Origin: Crocinitomicaceae bacterium
Lineage (GTDB): Bacteria; Bacteroidota; Bacteroidia; Flavobacteriales_D; Crocinitomicaceae
Length of the DNA stretch: 43,844 nt
Assembly (NCBI GenBank): GCA_029247685.1
Contig: JAQWKT010000017.1
Location: 1-43,844, forward strand
Reading direction: 5' to 3'
Part shown: positions 17,703 to 26,820 of the stretch, piece after piece
Position numbering within the stretch: the first letter of the stretch is position 1
How the letters are laid out: each line of letters begins with the position of its first letter
Notes under the pieces: generated by a model
The model's database searches: none
What the model was told of the DNA's origin: nothing
Seen by the model: only the letters and a program-made list of their open reading frames with translations
Made by a program: the position numbers and the translations under genes

Positions 17703-19868
17703 TTAAATATTTTCAATAATATAATTTAACATCATTTGAAATAAGTGATTCCTAGTGTTCCCTCCATATATGCCATGATTTTTATTGGGGTAAACAAATA
17801 AATCAAATTGCTTGTTTGCTTTCACTAAGGCATTGACCATTTCCATTGAATTTTGAAAATGAACATTATCATCTGCCGAACCATGGATTAACAAATAATT
17901 CCCTTTTAATAGATTTACAAAATTTATCGGAGAATTGTCATTATAACCTGCTGGATTTTCTTTTGGGGTTCTCATAAATCTTTCTGTATAAATATTGTCA
18001 TAATATTTCCAATTTGTAACAGGAGCAACAGCAATAGCAGAACAAAAATAATCTGCCCCTTTGGTTATAGCCAATGAAGACATAAATCCGCCATAACTCC
18101 ACCCTTGAATTCCGATTCTATTTTTATCAATATAAGAAAAACCACCTAGTTCTTTAGCCGTATTTATAACATCTTGGGTTTCTAATTTCCCTAATTGAAG
18201 GTACGTGGATTTTTTAAATTTTTCCCCTCTAAACATGGTGCCTCTTGGGTCTACAGAAACAACAATATATCCTTTTTGAGCCAAGAGCTGAAAAAACATA
18301 TATTTTAACCCTCCCCATTTATCTAGAACTTCATTGTGGCCTGGCCCACCATAAACCGTCATAAAAACTGGATATTGTTTTGTAGAATCAAATTGAGGTG
18401 GCCTTAACATCCAAGCATTTAACAAAACAGAATCTGATTTAATTTTAAAAAAATCGAATGCAGATATTTTTTGTTTGGAAAGTATTTTTTTAAGTCTTTT
18501 ATTGGACTCTAAAACTCTTATTTTTACTCCTTTATTTGAACAAAGGGTATATTCAGGAGGGGTATTTATGGTAGAATGATTAAGCACAAAACATTTCATT
18601 CCTTTAGTGAAACTTGCCTGGTTATAGCCATTTATAGGACTCAATAACTCCTTGTCTTTATTGTTTATTTTTTTTCTAAAAATAGATTTGTTTAAGGGCG
18701 AATTAGCTGCCGCTGAAAAATATAAATATTCATTTTTATTATCTATTCCATAAAATTCAATTACATCGAAGGCACCAAAAGTTATTCGTTTTTCGATCCC
18801 TGAAAAATCTACTTTATAGATATGATTAAATCCATTTTTCTCGCTTGTTCTTAAAATAGAATTCCCATCGTTTAGAATTAATAAATTATCATCTATTTCG
18901 ACATACGTTCTTGATTTTTCTTCATGAAAAACACTTACAGAAACCTTTTTCTTGCTAAGTAATTCGACCAAATGATATTTCAGATGATTTTGGTGTCTAT
19001 TTAAAGTTAGAACCACTAATTTATTTGTTGTCGGAGACCATTTTAGTCTTGGAATATATTCACAATCTCCTAAATCAATTTCTTTTAATTTAGAACAATT
19101 AAGATTGGAAATATGCAAAGTAACCCTACTGTTTTGTTCTCCTGCTTTAGGATATTTAAATTTATAATTATCGGGATATAGGTCATTATAAAGCGTCATC
19201 GAAAACTTTTTGACTTTCTTTTCATTAAACCGAAGAAAAGCAATGTTTTGACTATCGTATGACCACCCATACGCTTTGGTTATTCCAAATTCTTCCTCAT
19301 AAACCCAATCTGTTGTTCCATTGATTATTTTATTTCTTTTCCCATCTTCAGTAATTGCCTTTATTTTTCCACTTTTAAGTTCTTTAACATAAAGATTGTT
19401 CTTAAAAATATAAGACACTTTTTTTCCATCCGGAGAATATTCCGCAAGTGTTTGTGGAGAATGTTTTTCATCAAGAGGAACTAATTTTTGAGTAACAATG
19501 TCAAATAAATAATGAATAGCTGTATAGCTTCTTCTGTAAATAGATTTTTTATTACAAAATAAAAGAACTTTTGTTTCGTCTTTATTGAATTCATATTCAT
19601 CAATCAATATAGGAGTATTTTCCATGGTAAAATATTCTCCATTTATTAATACTGTTCCTGTATCTTCAGGATTAGTAATGGAATACTTTACGATAGATTG
19701 ATTGGCAGACATTTTTGTGTAAGACACCCCATCATTCATTGATCGAAAACCTTTAACTCTAGCTGAAAGAAACTTATAATCTTTCCAAATATCTTCCACA
19801 GTAATGTTCTGTGAAAAACATGGAAAAAAGAAAGCAATGATAAGAAAGGAAATAAAAAATTTATACAT
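17703..19868 (-). CDS. Dipeptidyl peptidase IV (S9B prolyl oligopeptidase family)
   Basis: A 721-residue exported serine peptidase that removes N-terminal dipeptides, mostly X-Pro or X-Ala. The signal peptide ends CFSQ. A beta-propeller follows, with the S9B-specific glutamate segment DWVYEEEFG and then GWSYDSQNIAFLRFNE. The alpha/beta hydrolase domain has YGGPGHNEV, the nucleophile Ser591 in GWSYGGFMSS, the acid Asp in HGSADDNVHF and the His in PNKNHGIYGG. Length is normal for the family. It is monocistronic and could process peptides released by the neighbouring secreted subtilase, which is an inference from proximity only. Confidence 0.93.
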   Translation of the reverse strand: MYKFFISFLIIAFFFPCFSQNITVEDIWKDYKFLSARVKGFRSMNDGVSYTKMSANQSIVKYSITNPEDTGTVLINGEYFTMENTPILIDEYEFNKDETKVLLFCNKKSIYRRSYTAIHYLFDIVTQKLVPLDEKHSPQTLAEYSPDGKKVSYIFKNNLYVKELKSGKIKAITEDGKRNKIINGTTDWVYEEEFGITKAYGWSYDSQNIAFLRFNEKKVKKFSMTLYNDLYPDNYKFKYPKAGEQNSRVTLHISNLNCSKLKEIDLGDCEYIPRLKWSPTTNKLVVLTLNRHQNHLKYHLVELLSKKKVSVSVFHEEKSRTYVEIDDNLLILNDGNSILRTSEKNGFNHIYKVDFSGIEKRITFGAFDVIEFYGIDNKNEYLYFSAAANSPLNKSIFRKKINNKDKELLSPINGYNQASFTKGMKCFVLNHSTINTPPEYTLCSNKGVKIRVLESNKRLKKILSKQKISAFDFFKIKSDSVLLNAWMLRPPQFDSTKQYPVFMTVYGGPGHNEVLDKWGGLKYMFFQLLAQKGYIVVSVDPRGTMFRGEKFKKSTYLQLGKLETQDVINTAKELGGFSYIDKNRIGIQGWSYGGFMSSLAITKGADYFCSAIAVAPVTNWKYYDNIYTERFMRTPKENPAGYNDNSPINFVNLLKGNYLLIHGSADDNVHFQNSMEMVNALVKANKQFDLFVYPNKNHGIYGGNTRNHLFQMMLNYIIENI

Positions 19869-19928
19869 GAACTTCTATTTGGATGTTGAATTTAGCAAAT
19901 GTTATAAAAATAGACACTAATATTTAAA

Positions 19929-19954
19929 AAATTGTTCACAGAGATTAACAATTT
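19929..19954. promoter_or_regulatory. Inverted repeat in the divergent DPP IV / lamin-tail intergenic region
   Basis: AAATTGTT at 19929-19936 and AACAATTT at 19947-19954 are perfect 8-base arms with a 10-base spacer, giving 18 bases between arm centres. This is a plausible operator geometry for two divergent genes. It may be chance in AT-rich DNA. Confidence 0.3.
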
Positions 19955-19981
19955 GATCCTATTTTCAGTTAAAAAAATATG

Positions 19982-19989
19982 TATTTTTG
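19982..19989 (+). promoter_or_regulatory. Candidate -7 box for the lamin-tail protein gene
   Basis: TATTTTTG matches TAnnTTTG, 28 bases upstream of the start at 20018. The nearest TTTG upstream (19952-19955) is 26 bases away, longer than the usual spacing. Confidence 0.35.
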
Positions 19990-20017
19990 AGAAAACAAAA
20001 TTTTAATAAACGATATT

Positions 20018-21064
20018 ATGAAGAAAACACTACTTGTTCTTAGCTTATGCATTTCTTTTATTTCCTTTTCACAAGATTGCAGCAACCTATTTATTTCTGA
20101 ATATGTGGAAGGATGGTCAAACAATAAAGCAGTTGAAATATATAATCCGACTAGTTCTGCTGTCGATTTAAGCAATTATTTCATTGCTCGTTATTCCAAT
20201 GGGGCAAGCGTAGCAACCAATGCAAACGCAATTCAATTATCCGGAACTATTGCTGCTCATGATGTTTATGTTGCTGTAATTGAAAAACTAGATTCTACGG
20301 GGCAAGGGCAAGAAGCTCCTGTTTGGGATTCTCTTCAGGCTAAAGCAGATGGATATTATTGTCCGGATTATAACGTATCTAACGCTTTCTATTGGAATGG
20401 GAATGATGCCATTTTATTAGGTGCGGGAGTATTAGGATCAACACCAGGTGACGATATAACTACGGCATCCAACTTTGCGATTATAGATATCTTTGGAAAA
20501 ATTGGTGAAAATCCAGCAAATTCTGCAGGAGCTGCAGGTGGAACAGGAGCTGGATGGTCCACAGATTTCCCATACAATACTGGAGCCGGAACAATTGTTA
20601 CTACGGATCATTCCTTAATTCGTAAATCTTCGGTTAAAAATGGAGAAGCTGCACCGGTATCCTTTTTTAATCCATTAGACCAATGGGACTCTATCCCAGC
20701 TGTTGTTGTTCGTTTAGATGCAAATGGCGATACTCTTTTTGGGACAAGTGGAAATCCAATACTAGATGGAAACTGGAATAGCCTTGGGATACACGCTTGT
20801 GACTGTAATCCTGCTGCTGTTTCTTCTCTTGAAAACAAACTGCTTTCCGTTTATCCTAACCCTTCTAACGGAGATTTTTTCATTAAACACGAAGGCCAAA
20901 TAAATTCGGTTGTTGTTTTAAACGCTTTGGGACAAAAGATTTATTCCATAGATTTAAATAACCATCTTACAACGATAAACATTGGAAATAAAAAGGGGCT
21001 TTATTTTTTGAAATTCAAAACTAATAAAGAAACATATTCCACTCGTAGAGTTATTATTAAATAA
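20018..21064 (+). CDS. Secreted lamin-tail-domain protein with T9SS sorting domain
   Basis: A 348-residue exported protein. It has a signal peptide of about 19 residues (MKKTLLVLSLCISFISFSQ), then a lamin-tail domain (LTD) starting LFISEYVEGWSNNKAVEIY and continuing NPTSSAVDLSNYFIARYS. The C-terminal T9SS type A module is LSVYPNPSNGDFFI ... GLYFLKFKTNK. In bacteria, LTDs are often joined to or encoded near secreted nucleases and phosphoesterases, and here an endonuclease and 5'-nucleotidase lie downstream. No catalytic motif is visible, so a binding or surface-anchoring role is more likely. A hairpin terminator follows. Confidence 0.85.
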   Translation: MKKTLLVLSLCISFISFSQDCSNLFISEYVEGWSNNKAVEIYNPTSSAVDLSNYFIARYSNGASVATNANAIQLSGTIAAHDVYVAVIEKLDSTGQGQEAPVWDSLQAKADGYYCPDYNVSNAFYWNGNDAILLGAGVLGSTPGDDITTASNFAIIDIFGKIGENPANSAGAAGGTGAGWSTDFPYNTGAGTIVTTDHSLIRKSSVKNGEAAPVSFFNPLDQWDSIPAVVVRLDANGDTLFGTSGNPILDGNWNSLGIHACDCNPAAVSSLENKLLSVYPNPSNGDFFIKHEGQINSVVVLNALGQKIYSIDLNNHLTTINIGNKKGLYFLKFKTNKETYSTRRVIIK

Positions 21065-21071
21065 TCTTTTT

Positions 21072-21094
21072 AAAAGGCCCGTGGGCCTTTTTTT
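21072..21094 (+). terminator. Rho-independent terminator after the lamin-tail gene
   Basis: AAAAGGCC (21072-21079), loop CGTG, GGCCTTTT (21084-21091), then more T. It is an 8-base perfect stem with a GC core and a T tract, placed eight bases after the stop codon. It separates the lamin-tail gene from the TonB receptor or lets only part of transcription through. The receptor start follows 13 bases later, so a separate receptor promoter must overlap this element, or read-through feeds the downstream genes. Confidence 0.8.
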
Positions 21095-21106
21095 ATTTAA
21101 TTCGCT

Positions 21107-23839
21107 ATGAAATTATTAAGTTCTCTTTTCTTTTTGTTCTTTATGGGTAATTGTTTTGCCCAATCCACTAATACCGGTACTATTTCAGGTATCATTACCG
21201 ATGATATCGCTAAAGAACTTATTGTAGGAGCAAAAGTAAATATCAATAATAAATACCGAACATTATCGGATTATGATGGAAAATACACGCTAAAAAATGT
21301 TCCATATGGGAAGCACAAAATAGTGGTTAGCATTTTATCTTTCGATACCCTCATCGTATTTATTGATCTAAAAGAACCAACTCTAAACCAAAACCTAATT
21401 TTAGGAGGAAGTGTAGAACTGGAAGAAGTGAAAATAATAGGGAATTTAGTACGGGGCAATAATGTTCCTATTGCGGTTACAACAATCTCTACAAAAAAAA
21501 TCACCGAAGAGCTTGGATCTAGAGACCTTCCTATGTTATTAAACGGAACTGCTGGAGTATACGCTACTCAACAAGGTGGTGGAGATGGAGATGCTAGAAT
21601 TAATGTAAGAGGATTTGACCAGAGAAATGTTGGGGTAATGATTGATGGTGTTCCTGTTAATGACATGGAGAATGGAGCGGTTTATTGGTCTAACTGGTTT
21701 GGATTAGATGCCATTACTTCTACCATTCAAGTGCAAAGAGGTCTTGGTGCAACAAAAATTGCAATGCCTTCTATAGGAGGAACTATTAACATTATAACCC
21801 AAGGAATTGGAAGTAAAAAAGGAGGCCGATTTAAGCAAGAATATGGCACAGGTAATTTTTTAAGGTCCTCATTTTCATACAATACCGGAATGACTAAAAG
21901 TGGATGGGGACTTACTTTTTCAGGATCCTATAAAAGAGGAGATGGATGGGTAGACGGAACACAAACCGAAGGTTTTTTTGGATATCTTAAACTTTCTAAA
22001 CGAATTAAGAATCATTTATTTACCTTGTCTGCATTTGCTGCCCCTCAACAACATGGACAACGATCTTATAGCCAACCCATACAATATTGGAGTGCGGATC
22101 AAGCGCTGAATCTTGGGCTAACTATCGATTCTTCTCAAAACTATTATAATCAAGGGGTTCAATTTAATCAACATTGGGGATACCGAACCATTGATGGAAA
22201 AAAAGAAGTTTTTAACGAGCGTTTAAATTATTACACCAAGCCTCAAATAACCCTTAAAGATTTTTGGAAAGTAAACGACAAACTATCTATTTCTAATCTT
22301 GCGTACCTTTCCATTGCTAGTGGTGGTGGAACTCGAATCTTTAATTCTAGCTCTCTTCAACGAGACAGCATTGGTCTTATCGATTGGGATAGAGTCATTG
22401 AAGACAATCAAGTAAACTCCTTATTTGGAACGCCAAATGTGGATGCGGCATATCATCCCACATTAATTAAATCCAATAATGTTTTGCTTGCGAGTGTCAA
22501 CAAACATTTTTGGGTAGGTTATCTTGGTCAATTTAATTATGAAGTCACTGAAAAAGTCTCTTTTTCTGGAGGAATCGATTATCGATTTTATAAAGGAGAG
22601 CATTACCAAGAAATAAAAGATTTGCTTGGAGGAGATTACTTTGTTAGTACGGCAAATCAAAACTCTACTACTGCGATGATGGTAGAAGGAGATAAAGTAG
22701 CCAAAAACACATACAATGCATATCGCGATGGTTTAGTAAACTGGATTGGTTCTTTTGCCCAAATGGAATACACCGGCGACAAATGGTCTACCTTTATTAA
22801 TGTTTCTGGTATTATAAACTCCTATAAAGGAATCGATTATTTTCAGAAAAGAGAATTGGATTTAGGCGATACCATTTTACAAATAGGTGCAAACGATACG
22901 ATAAATTATAATGGAGAGGAATACACCTCAAATTCGTCAGGATTAACACATGTCCAAACCGATTGGAAAACTATTCCTGGCTTTACCTTAAAATCTGGAG
23001 CAAGCTACGCGATAAATGACCATTCGAATGTTTTTATGAATGTCGGGTATTTATCTAGAACTCCTCAGTTTAGTAATGTCATTGATAACAACACCAATAC
23101 GTTTTTTAAAGAAATTGTAAACGAAAAAATAGTAGCGCTTGAAGGAGGATATAATTTGGCTGGAAAGTCATTTGGAATTAATTTAAACGGATATCTTACC
23201 AATTGGAAAAACAAACCTTTTCCATATGGGGTATCGGTTCCAGATCCACAAGACCCAACGGAAACAATTCGAATTAATATTAATGGAATGGATGCCATTC
23301 ATGTTGGGGGAGAATTTGATTTGGCATGGAAAATAAACAAAATATTTTCTACAGAATTAATGTTTTCCTATGGAGATTGGTTTTGGAATTCAAGTAAAAC
23401 AGTGTTTATTCCGCAATACGACTCCTTAGAAATAAATTTTGATGCCAAAGGAGTGCATGTTGGTGATGCCGCACAAACTGCCTTATCTGCTGCACTAAGA
23501 ATTCAACCCTTAAAACAATTATACTTCAAAATACAGTATCAATTTTTTGATCGCTATTATGCAAATTTTGATCCTTTTAGTCTTCAAGGGGAAAACGGAG
23601 GAAGAGAATCTTGGATGATCCCCTCCTACTCCATGGTTAATCTTTTTGCTGGATATCGATATAAATTTAAATCTTTTGTGCTATTCTGTAATGGCACTAT
23701 CACCAATATGTTAAACAACATTTTTATTACAGATGCAAGAAATAACTATAACGACCCATTCAATTTTGATGCACAATCTGCAAACGTAATGTTTGGACAA
23801 GGTTTTCGTTTTAATGTATCTTTAGGAATTCAATTTTAA
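21107..23839 (+). CDS. TonB-dependent outer-membrane receptor with CarboxypepD_reg domain
   Basis: A 910-residue outer-membrane transporter. It has a signal peptide (to about residue 19, CFAQS), a CarboxypepD_reg-like domain (about residues 24-105: GTISGIITDDIAKELIVGAK ... YDGKYTLKNVPYG), and a plug (about 115-235: DARINVRGFDQRNVGVMIDG, VPVNDMENGAVYWSNWFGL, IGGTINIITQG). The beta barrel ends in an aromatic strand (FRFNVSLGIQF). No SusD partner is present. The next gene, a secreted endonuclease, starts six bases after the stop, so the receptor probably imports a product of nucleic-acid breakdown or phosphate-linked compounds. That substrate is inferred from context. Confidence 0.92.
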   Translation: MKLLSSLFFLFFMGNCFAQSTNTGTISGIITDDIAKELIVGAKVNINNKYRTLSDYDGKYTLKNVPYGKHKIVVSILSFDTLIVFIDLKEPTLNQNLILGGSVELEEVKIIGNLVRGNNVPIAVTTISTKKITEELGSRDLPMLLNGTAGVYATQQGGGDGDARINVRGFDQRNVGVMIDGVPVNDMENGAVYWSNWFGLDAITSTIQVQRGLGATKIAMPSIGGTINIITQGIGSKKGGRFKQEYGTGNFLRSSFSYNTGMTKSGWGLTFSGSYKRGDGWVDGTQTEGFFGYLKLSKRIKNHLFTLSAFAAPQQHGQRSYSQPIQYWSADQALNLGLTIDSSQNYYNQGVQFNQHWGYRTIDGKKEVFNERLNYYTKPQITLKDFWKVNDKLSISNLAYLSIASGGGTRIFNSSSLQRDSIGLIDWDRVIEDNQVNSLFGTPNVDAAYHPTLIKSNNVLLASVNKHFWVGYLGQFNYEVTEKVSFSGGIDYRFYKGEHYQEIKDLLGGDYFVSTANQNSTTAMMVEGDKVAKNTYNAYRDGLVNWIGSFAQMEYTGDKWSTFINVSGIINSYKGIDYFQKRELDLGDTILQIGANDTINYNGEEYTSNSSGLTHVQTDWKTIPGFTLKSGASYAINDHSNVFMNVGYLSRTPQFSNVIDNNTNTFFKEIVNEKIVALEGGYNLAGKSFGINLNGYLTNWKNKPFPYGVSVPDPQDPTETIRININGMDAIHVGGEFDLAWKINKIFSTELMFSYGDWFWNSSKTVFIPQYDSLEINFDAKGVHVGDAAQTALSAALRIQPLKQLYFKIQYQFFDRYYANFDPFSLQGENGGRESWMIPSYSMVNLFAGYRYKFKSFVLFCNGTITNMLNNIFITDARNNYNDPFNFDAQSANVMFGQGFRFNVSLGIQF

Positions 23840-23845
23840 ACTATT

Positions 23846-26113
23846 ATGAAATATTTATTTAGCTCTTTTTCACTTCTTTTATCGTGTTTTGCTTTTTCTC
23901 AAGCAAATATTGGAGATGCAAGAAACATGTCTGTTGGTTCTACAGTAACGGTTACCGGAGTGGTTACCAATGGACCCGAACTGGGAAACATTCGATATAT
24001 TCAGGATGCTACGGGTGCAATTCCTGCTTATGGCTCCATGTTGAGTAGTGTTTCGCTTGGAGATTCCATAACGGCAACTGGCGATTTATTTGATTTTAAT
24101 GGGCTACTTGAAATTTCTCCTACGACCAATTTCACAAATCATGGACAAGGCACACTCCCCCAACCTCTTAATATTCCACTAACCAGTGCTGGCGAGTCCT
24201 TAGAATCACAACTTGTAAGAGTAGACAATATTAGTTTTGTACAAACGGGATCGTTTTCCTCAGGAAATAGTACGGTTCAAGTAACAGATGGAACAAACAC
24301 CCTGGATGTGAGAATCAATGGAGGAACAAATCTTACTGGAGCAGCTATCCCAACAGGACAAATTAGCATGATTGCTTTAATGGGGCAATATGGCTCAAAC
24401 TATCAGCTAATTCCTCGAAGCTTAAGCGATATTTTTCCATATGTAGCACCAGATAAAGAAATAAACATAAAACTTGATGGAGTAGATGTCCTTAACAACA
24501 CGTCGTATTTCATCGGAAACAACGCAAGCACTCAGCTAATTGTTGAAAATTCTGGAACTCAAAATTTAAGCGTTTCCGGAACTACTTTTTCAGGGATAAA
24601 TGCAGTAGACTTTTCTACCAATTTGACAACTGCAAGCATTTCTGGTGGAACAAGCGATACATTTGACATCCTTTTTAATCCTACTGGAAATGGATCTTAT
24701 TTTGCTACCATTAGTATTAGTAATGACGATGTAGATGAAAATCCATATGTTATTAATCTATCCGCAATAGGGTTAAATAATTTAGCTACAGAGCCAAGCA
24801 ATAACCCAAGCAATCTTAGTTTTCCATTGGTTAAGACCTATACCTTAGTTGGCGATTATGATGCCGTTTCAAGTGCAGAAAACTATATTGTCCTATGGGG
24901 TAATGGAAATGCCATCATGGATGAACCACTCGATGGAACTTCGTATAAAAGAGGCGATGTAATCGGAAATTCTAAAGTTGCATATGTTGGAAGTGGTACT
25001 TCTTTTACTCCTCGTGGAATCATTGCAAACCAAAGCTACTATTTTAAAGTGTTTACTTTCAATGGATCTAATGGCTACGAAAATTATAATACCACTTCTC
25101 CAGCTTCTGGATCCGCATCGAGCTTAGGCTCACAAATGGGCACTTATTACAACTCGATAAGTACCTCCTCCCCTACATTTTTATCCGACTTGTCGGCCCT
25201 TATTAATCCGCATAACGCCATTACCTACTTTAGTTATAAACAAACGATGATGAGTCAGTTTGAAATAAAAGACACTACCAATGGACAATCCTATGTAGAA
25301 TGTGTATACTCGGGAGAAAGAAAAGTTTTTGATTATCCATTTGATTGGACCGCTACCGGATATTCTAGAGAACATACTTTTGCGCACTCATGGATGCCAA
25401 GTTATCCAGCAAATTCTCCTGAATTACCAGAATACAACGATCAACACAACTTATTTCCAGCAAACCTCAGCAATGCTAACTCTCCGAGGAGCAACTTGCC
25501 TTTAGAGAATATCACTGGAAATGTAGTCTTTAGTTACTTAGAAGGAAGCGTTGGTTACAATGGACAACAATTGGTCTATGAGCCAAGAGATTCGCACAAA
25601 GGAAATGCTGCTCGAGCTATTTTATACATGGCCACCTGTTATAATGGACAGCAAAATTGGCAAATTCCAGGAAATCAAAGCCAAGAATCTTTAAAAAGTT
25701 GGCACTTTAACGATTTGCCCGATAATCAAGAAATCGCTAGACATGAATACATTGTTGATTTACAAAACAATAGGAATCCTTTTATTGATTCGGTAAATTT
25801 TGCCTGTTATATTGACTTTTCGAACATGGCTTATCTACCAGATGGCTGTTTAACAAGCATTCCTGAATATTTAAGCAATAATCTCTCTGTTTTTCCTGTG
25901 CCTTCCTCTGGAAAAGTTTATGCACAAATTAATGGCTTAACAATAAAGGAATACAAAATCACAAATATTCAAGGGAAAGTCATTAAGAAGGAAAAGGTAA
26001 ACGCTCTACCACTTCTTGTTTTAAATACCAAAACAATGAATAATGGCGTGTATATTCTAGAGTTAAATACGAGCATGGGAGTGGTTAAAAGCCGATTTAT
26101 CGTTCAAAAATAA
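23846..26113 (+). CDS. Secreted endonuclease I-family nuclease with OB-like and T9SS domains
   Basis: A 755-residue exported nuclease. Signal peptide to about residue 19 (AFSQA). An OB-fold-like domain of the kind found in extracellular nucleases (DUF5689-like; VGSTVTVTGVVTNGPELGN ... RYIQDATGAIPAY) covers about residues 20-195. A choice-of-anchor/ASPM-type Ig domain follows (LIVENSGTQNLSVSGTTFSG), then the endonuclease I domain (about 430-665) with YSREHTFAHSWM (Glu509, His510) and YNDQHNLFPANLS (Asn535), the catalytic and metal-binding segments of the EndA/Vvn family. The last about 75 residues (LSVFPVPSSGKVYAQI ...) are a T9SS type A domain with VP replacing the usual NP. The 5'-nucleotidase C-terminal gene overlaps its stop by one base. 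Confidence 0.9.
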   Translation: MKYLFSSFSLLLSCFAFSQANIGDARNMSVGSTVTVTGVVTNGPELGNIRYIQDATGAIPAYGSMLSSVSLGDSITATGDLFDFNGLLEISPTTNFTNHGQGTLPQPLNIPLTSAGESLESQLVRVDNISFVQTGSFSSGNSTVQVTDGTNTLDVRINGGTNLTGAAIPTGQISMIALMGQYGSNYQLIPRSLSDIFPYVAPDKEINIKLDGVDVLNNTSYFIGNNASTQLIVENSGTQNLSVSGTTFSGINAVDFSTNLTTASISGGTSDTFDILFNPTGNGSYFATISISNDDVDENPYVINLSAIGLNNLATEPSNNPSNLSFPLVKTYTLVGDYDAVSSAENYIVLWGNGNAIMDEPLDGTSYKRGDVIGNSKVAYVGSGTSFTPRGIIANQSYYFKVFTFNGSNGYENYNTTSPASGSASSLGSQMGTYYNSISTSSPTFLSDLSALINPHNAITYFSYKQTMMSQFEIKDTTNGQSYVECVYSGERKVFDYPFDWTATGYSREHTFAHSWMPSYPANSPELPEYNDQHNLFPANLSNANSPRSNLPLENITGNVVFSYLEGSVGYNGQQLVYEPRDSHKGNAARAILYMATCYNGQQNWQIPGNQSQESLKSWHFNDLPDNQEIARHEYIVDLQNNRNPFIDSVNFACYIDFSNMAYLPDGCLTSIPEYLSNNLSVFPVPSSGKVYAQINGLTIKEYKITNIQGKVIKKEKVNALPLLVLNTKTMNNGVYILELNTSMGVVKSRFIVQK

Positions 26114-26820
26114 TGCGCATGAAAAGATCTTTATTTCTACTTTCTGTAGTTTTAATTTCTTGTTCCAAAAACATTATTATTCTTACGGATAAAAGCTCTC
26201 TTCCATTACATGAATCCATTGCCTCTTCCAAAGACATTGATTCGATAATTAAACCCTATAAGGATTCAATGGAAAAGGAAATGACAGCGCTAATTGCGAT
26301 GTCTGATTACGATTTCATTGCAAAAAAACCTTCTTCAAACTTGATGAACTGGGTTGCTGATGCAACATTTACCAATGTTATAGGGAAGCAAAAATTAGAT
26401 GCCCCAGTATTTTGCCTATTAAACTTTGGTAGCCTAAGATCAACGATAAATAAAGGAAAGGTGACTCGAGGAGATTTATTTACCTTGATGCCCTTTGACA
26501 ATCAAGTGGTGATTGTACAATTGCCCTCTACCATTATTATGGATATAGAAAATTACATTTTAAATACTGGCGGCGAACCCATTTCCAATGCAATCATTGA
26601 AAATAAAAAACTTGTCATTAAAGATTTTATGCCAAATAAAAACAAGTATTTTTATGTAATAACCTCGGATTATCTTCTTAATGGTGGAGACCGAATGACT
26701 TTTTTTGAAAAAAAAATAAAGGTCATTGATCCAAATATTTTACTCAGAGATGCATTAATCGAAGAGGCATTCAAACAAAAAAAACTGCTTAAAAGCATTG
26801 ATTTAAGAATAAAAGAATGA
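26113..26820 (+). CDS. 5'-nucleotidase C-terminal-domain lipoprotein
   Basis: A 235-residue lipoprotein (LFLLSVVLISCSKN, lipobox Cys) made of the substrate-binding C-terminal domain of UshA-type 5'-nucleotidases: NWVADATFTNVIG, LLNFGSLRSTINKGKVTRGD, LFTLMPFDNQVVIVQLP and ITSDYLLNGGDRMTFF. In most bacteria this domain is fused behind a metallophosphatase. Here it is a separate gene placed before the catalytic one and overlapping it by four bases, so the two products probably assemble. The start is either the first ATG (26113) or the ATG at 26119 (MKRSLFL); both keep the lipobox. Confidence 0.88.
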   Translation: MRMKRSLFLLSVVLISCSKNIIILTDKSSLPLHESIASSKDIDSIIKPYKDSMEKEMTALIAMSDYDFIAKKPSSNLMNWVADATFTNVIGKQKLDAPVFCLLNFGSLRSTINKGKVTRGDLFTLMPFDNQVVIVQLPSTIIMDIENYILNTGGEPISNAIIENKKLVIKDFMPNKNKYFYVITSDYLLNGGDRMTFFEKKIKVIDPNILLRDALIEEAFKQKKLLKSIDLRIKE

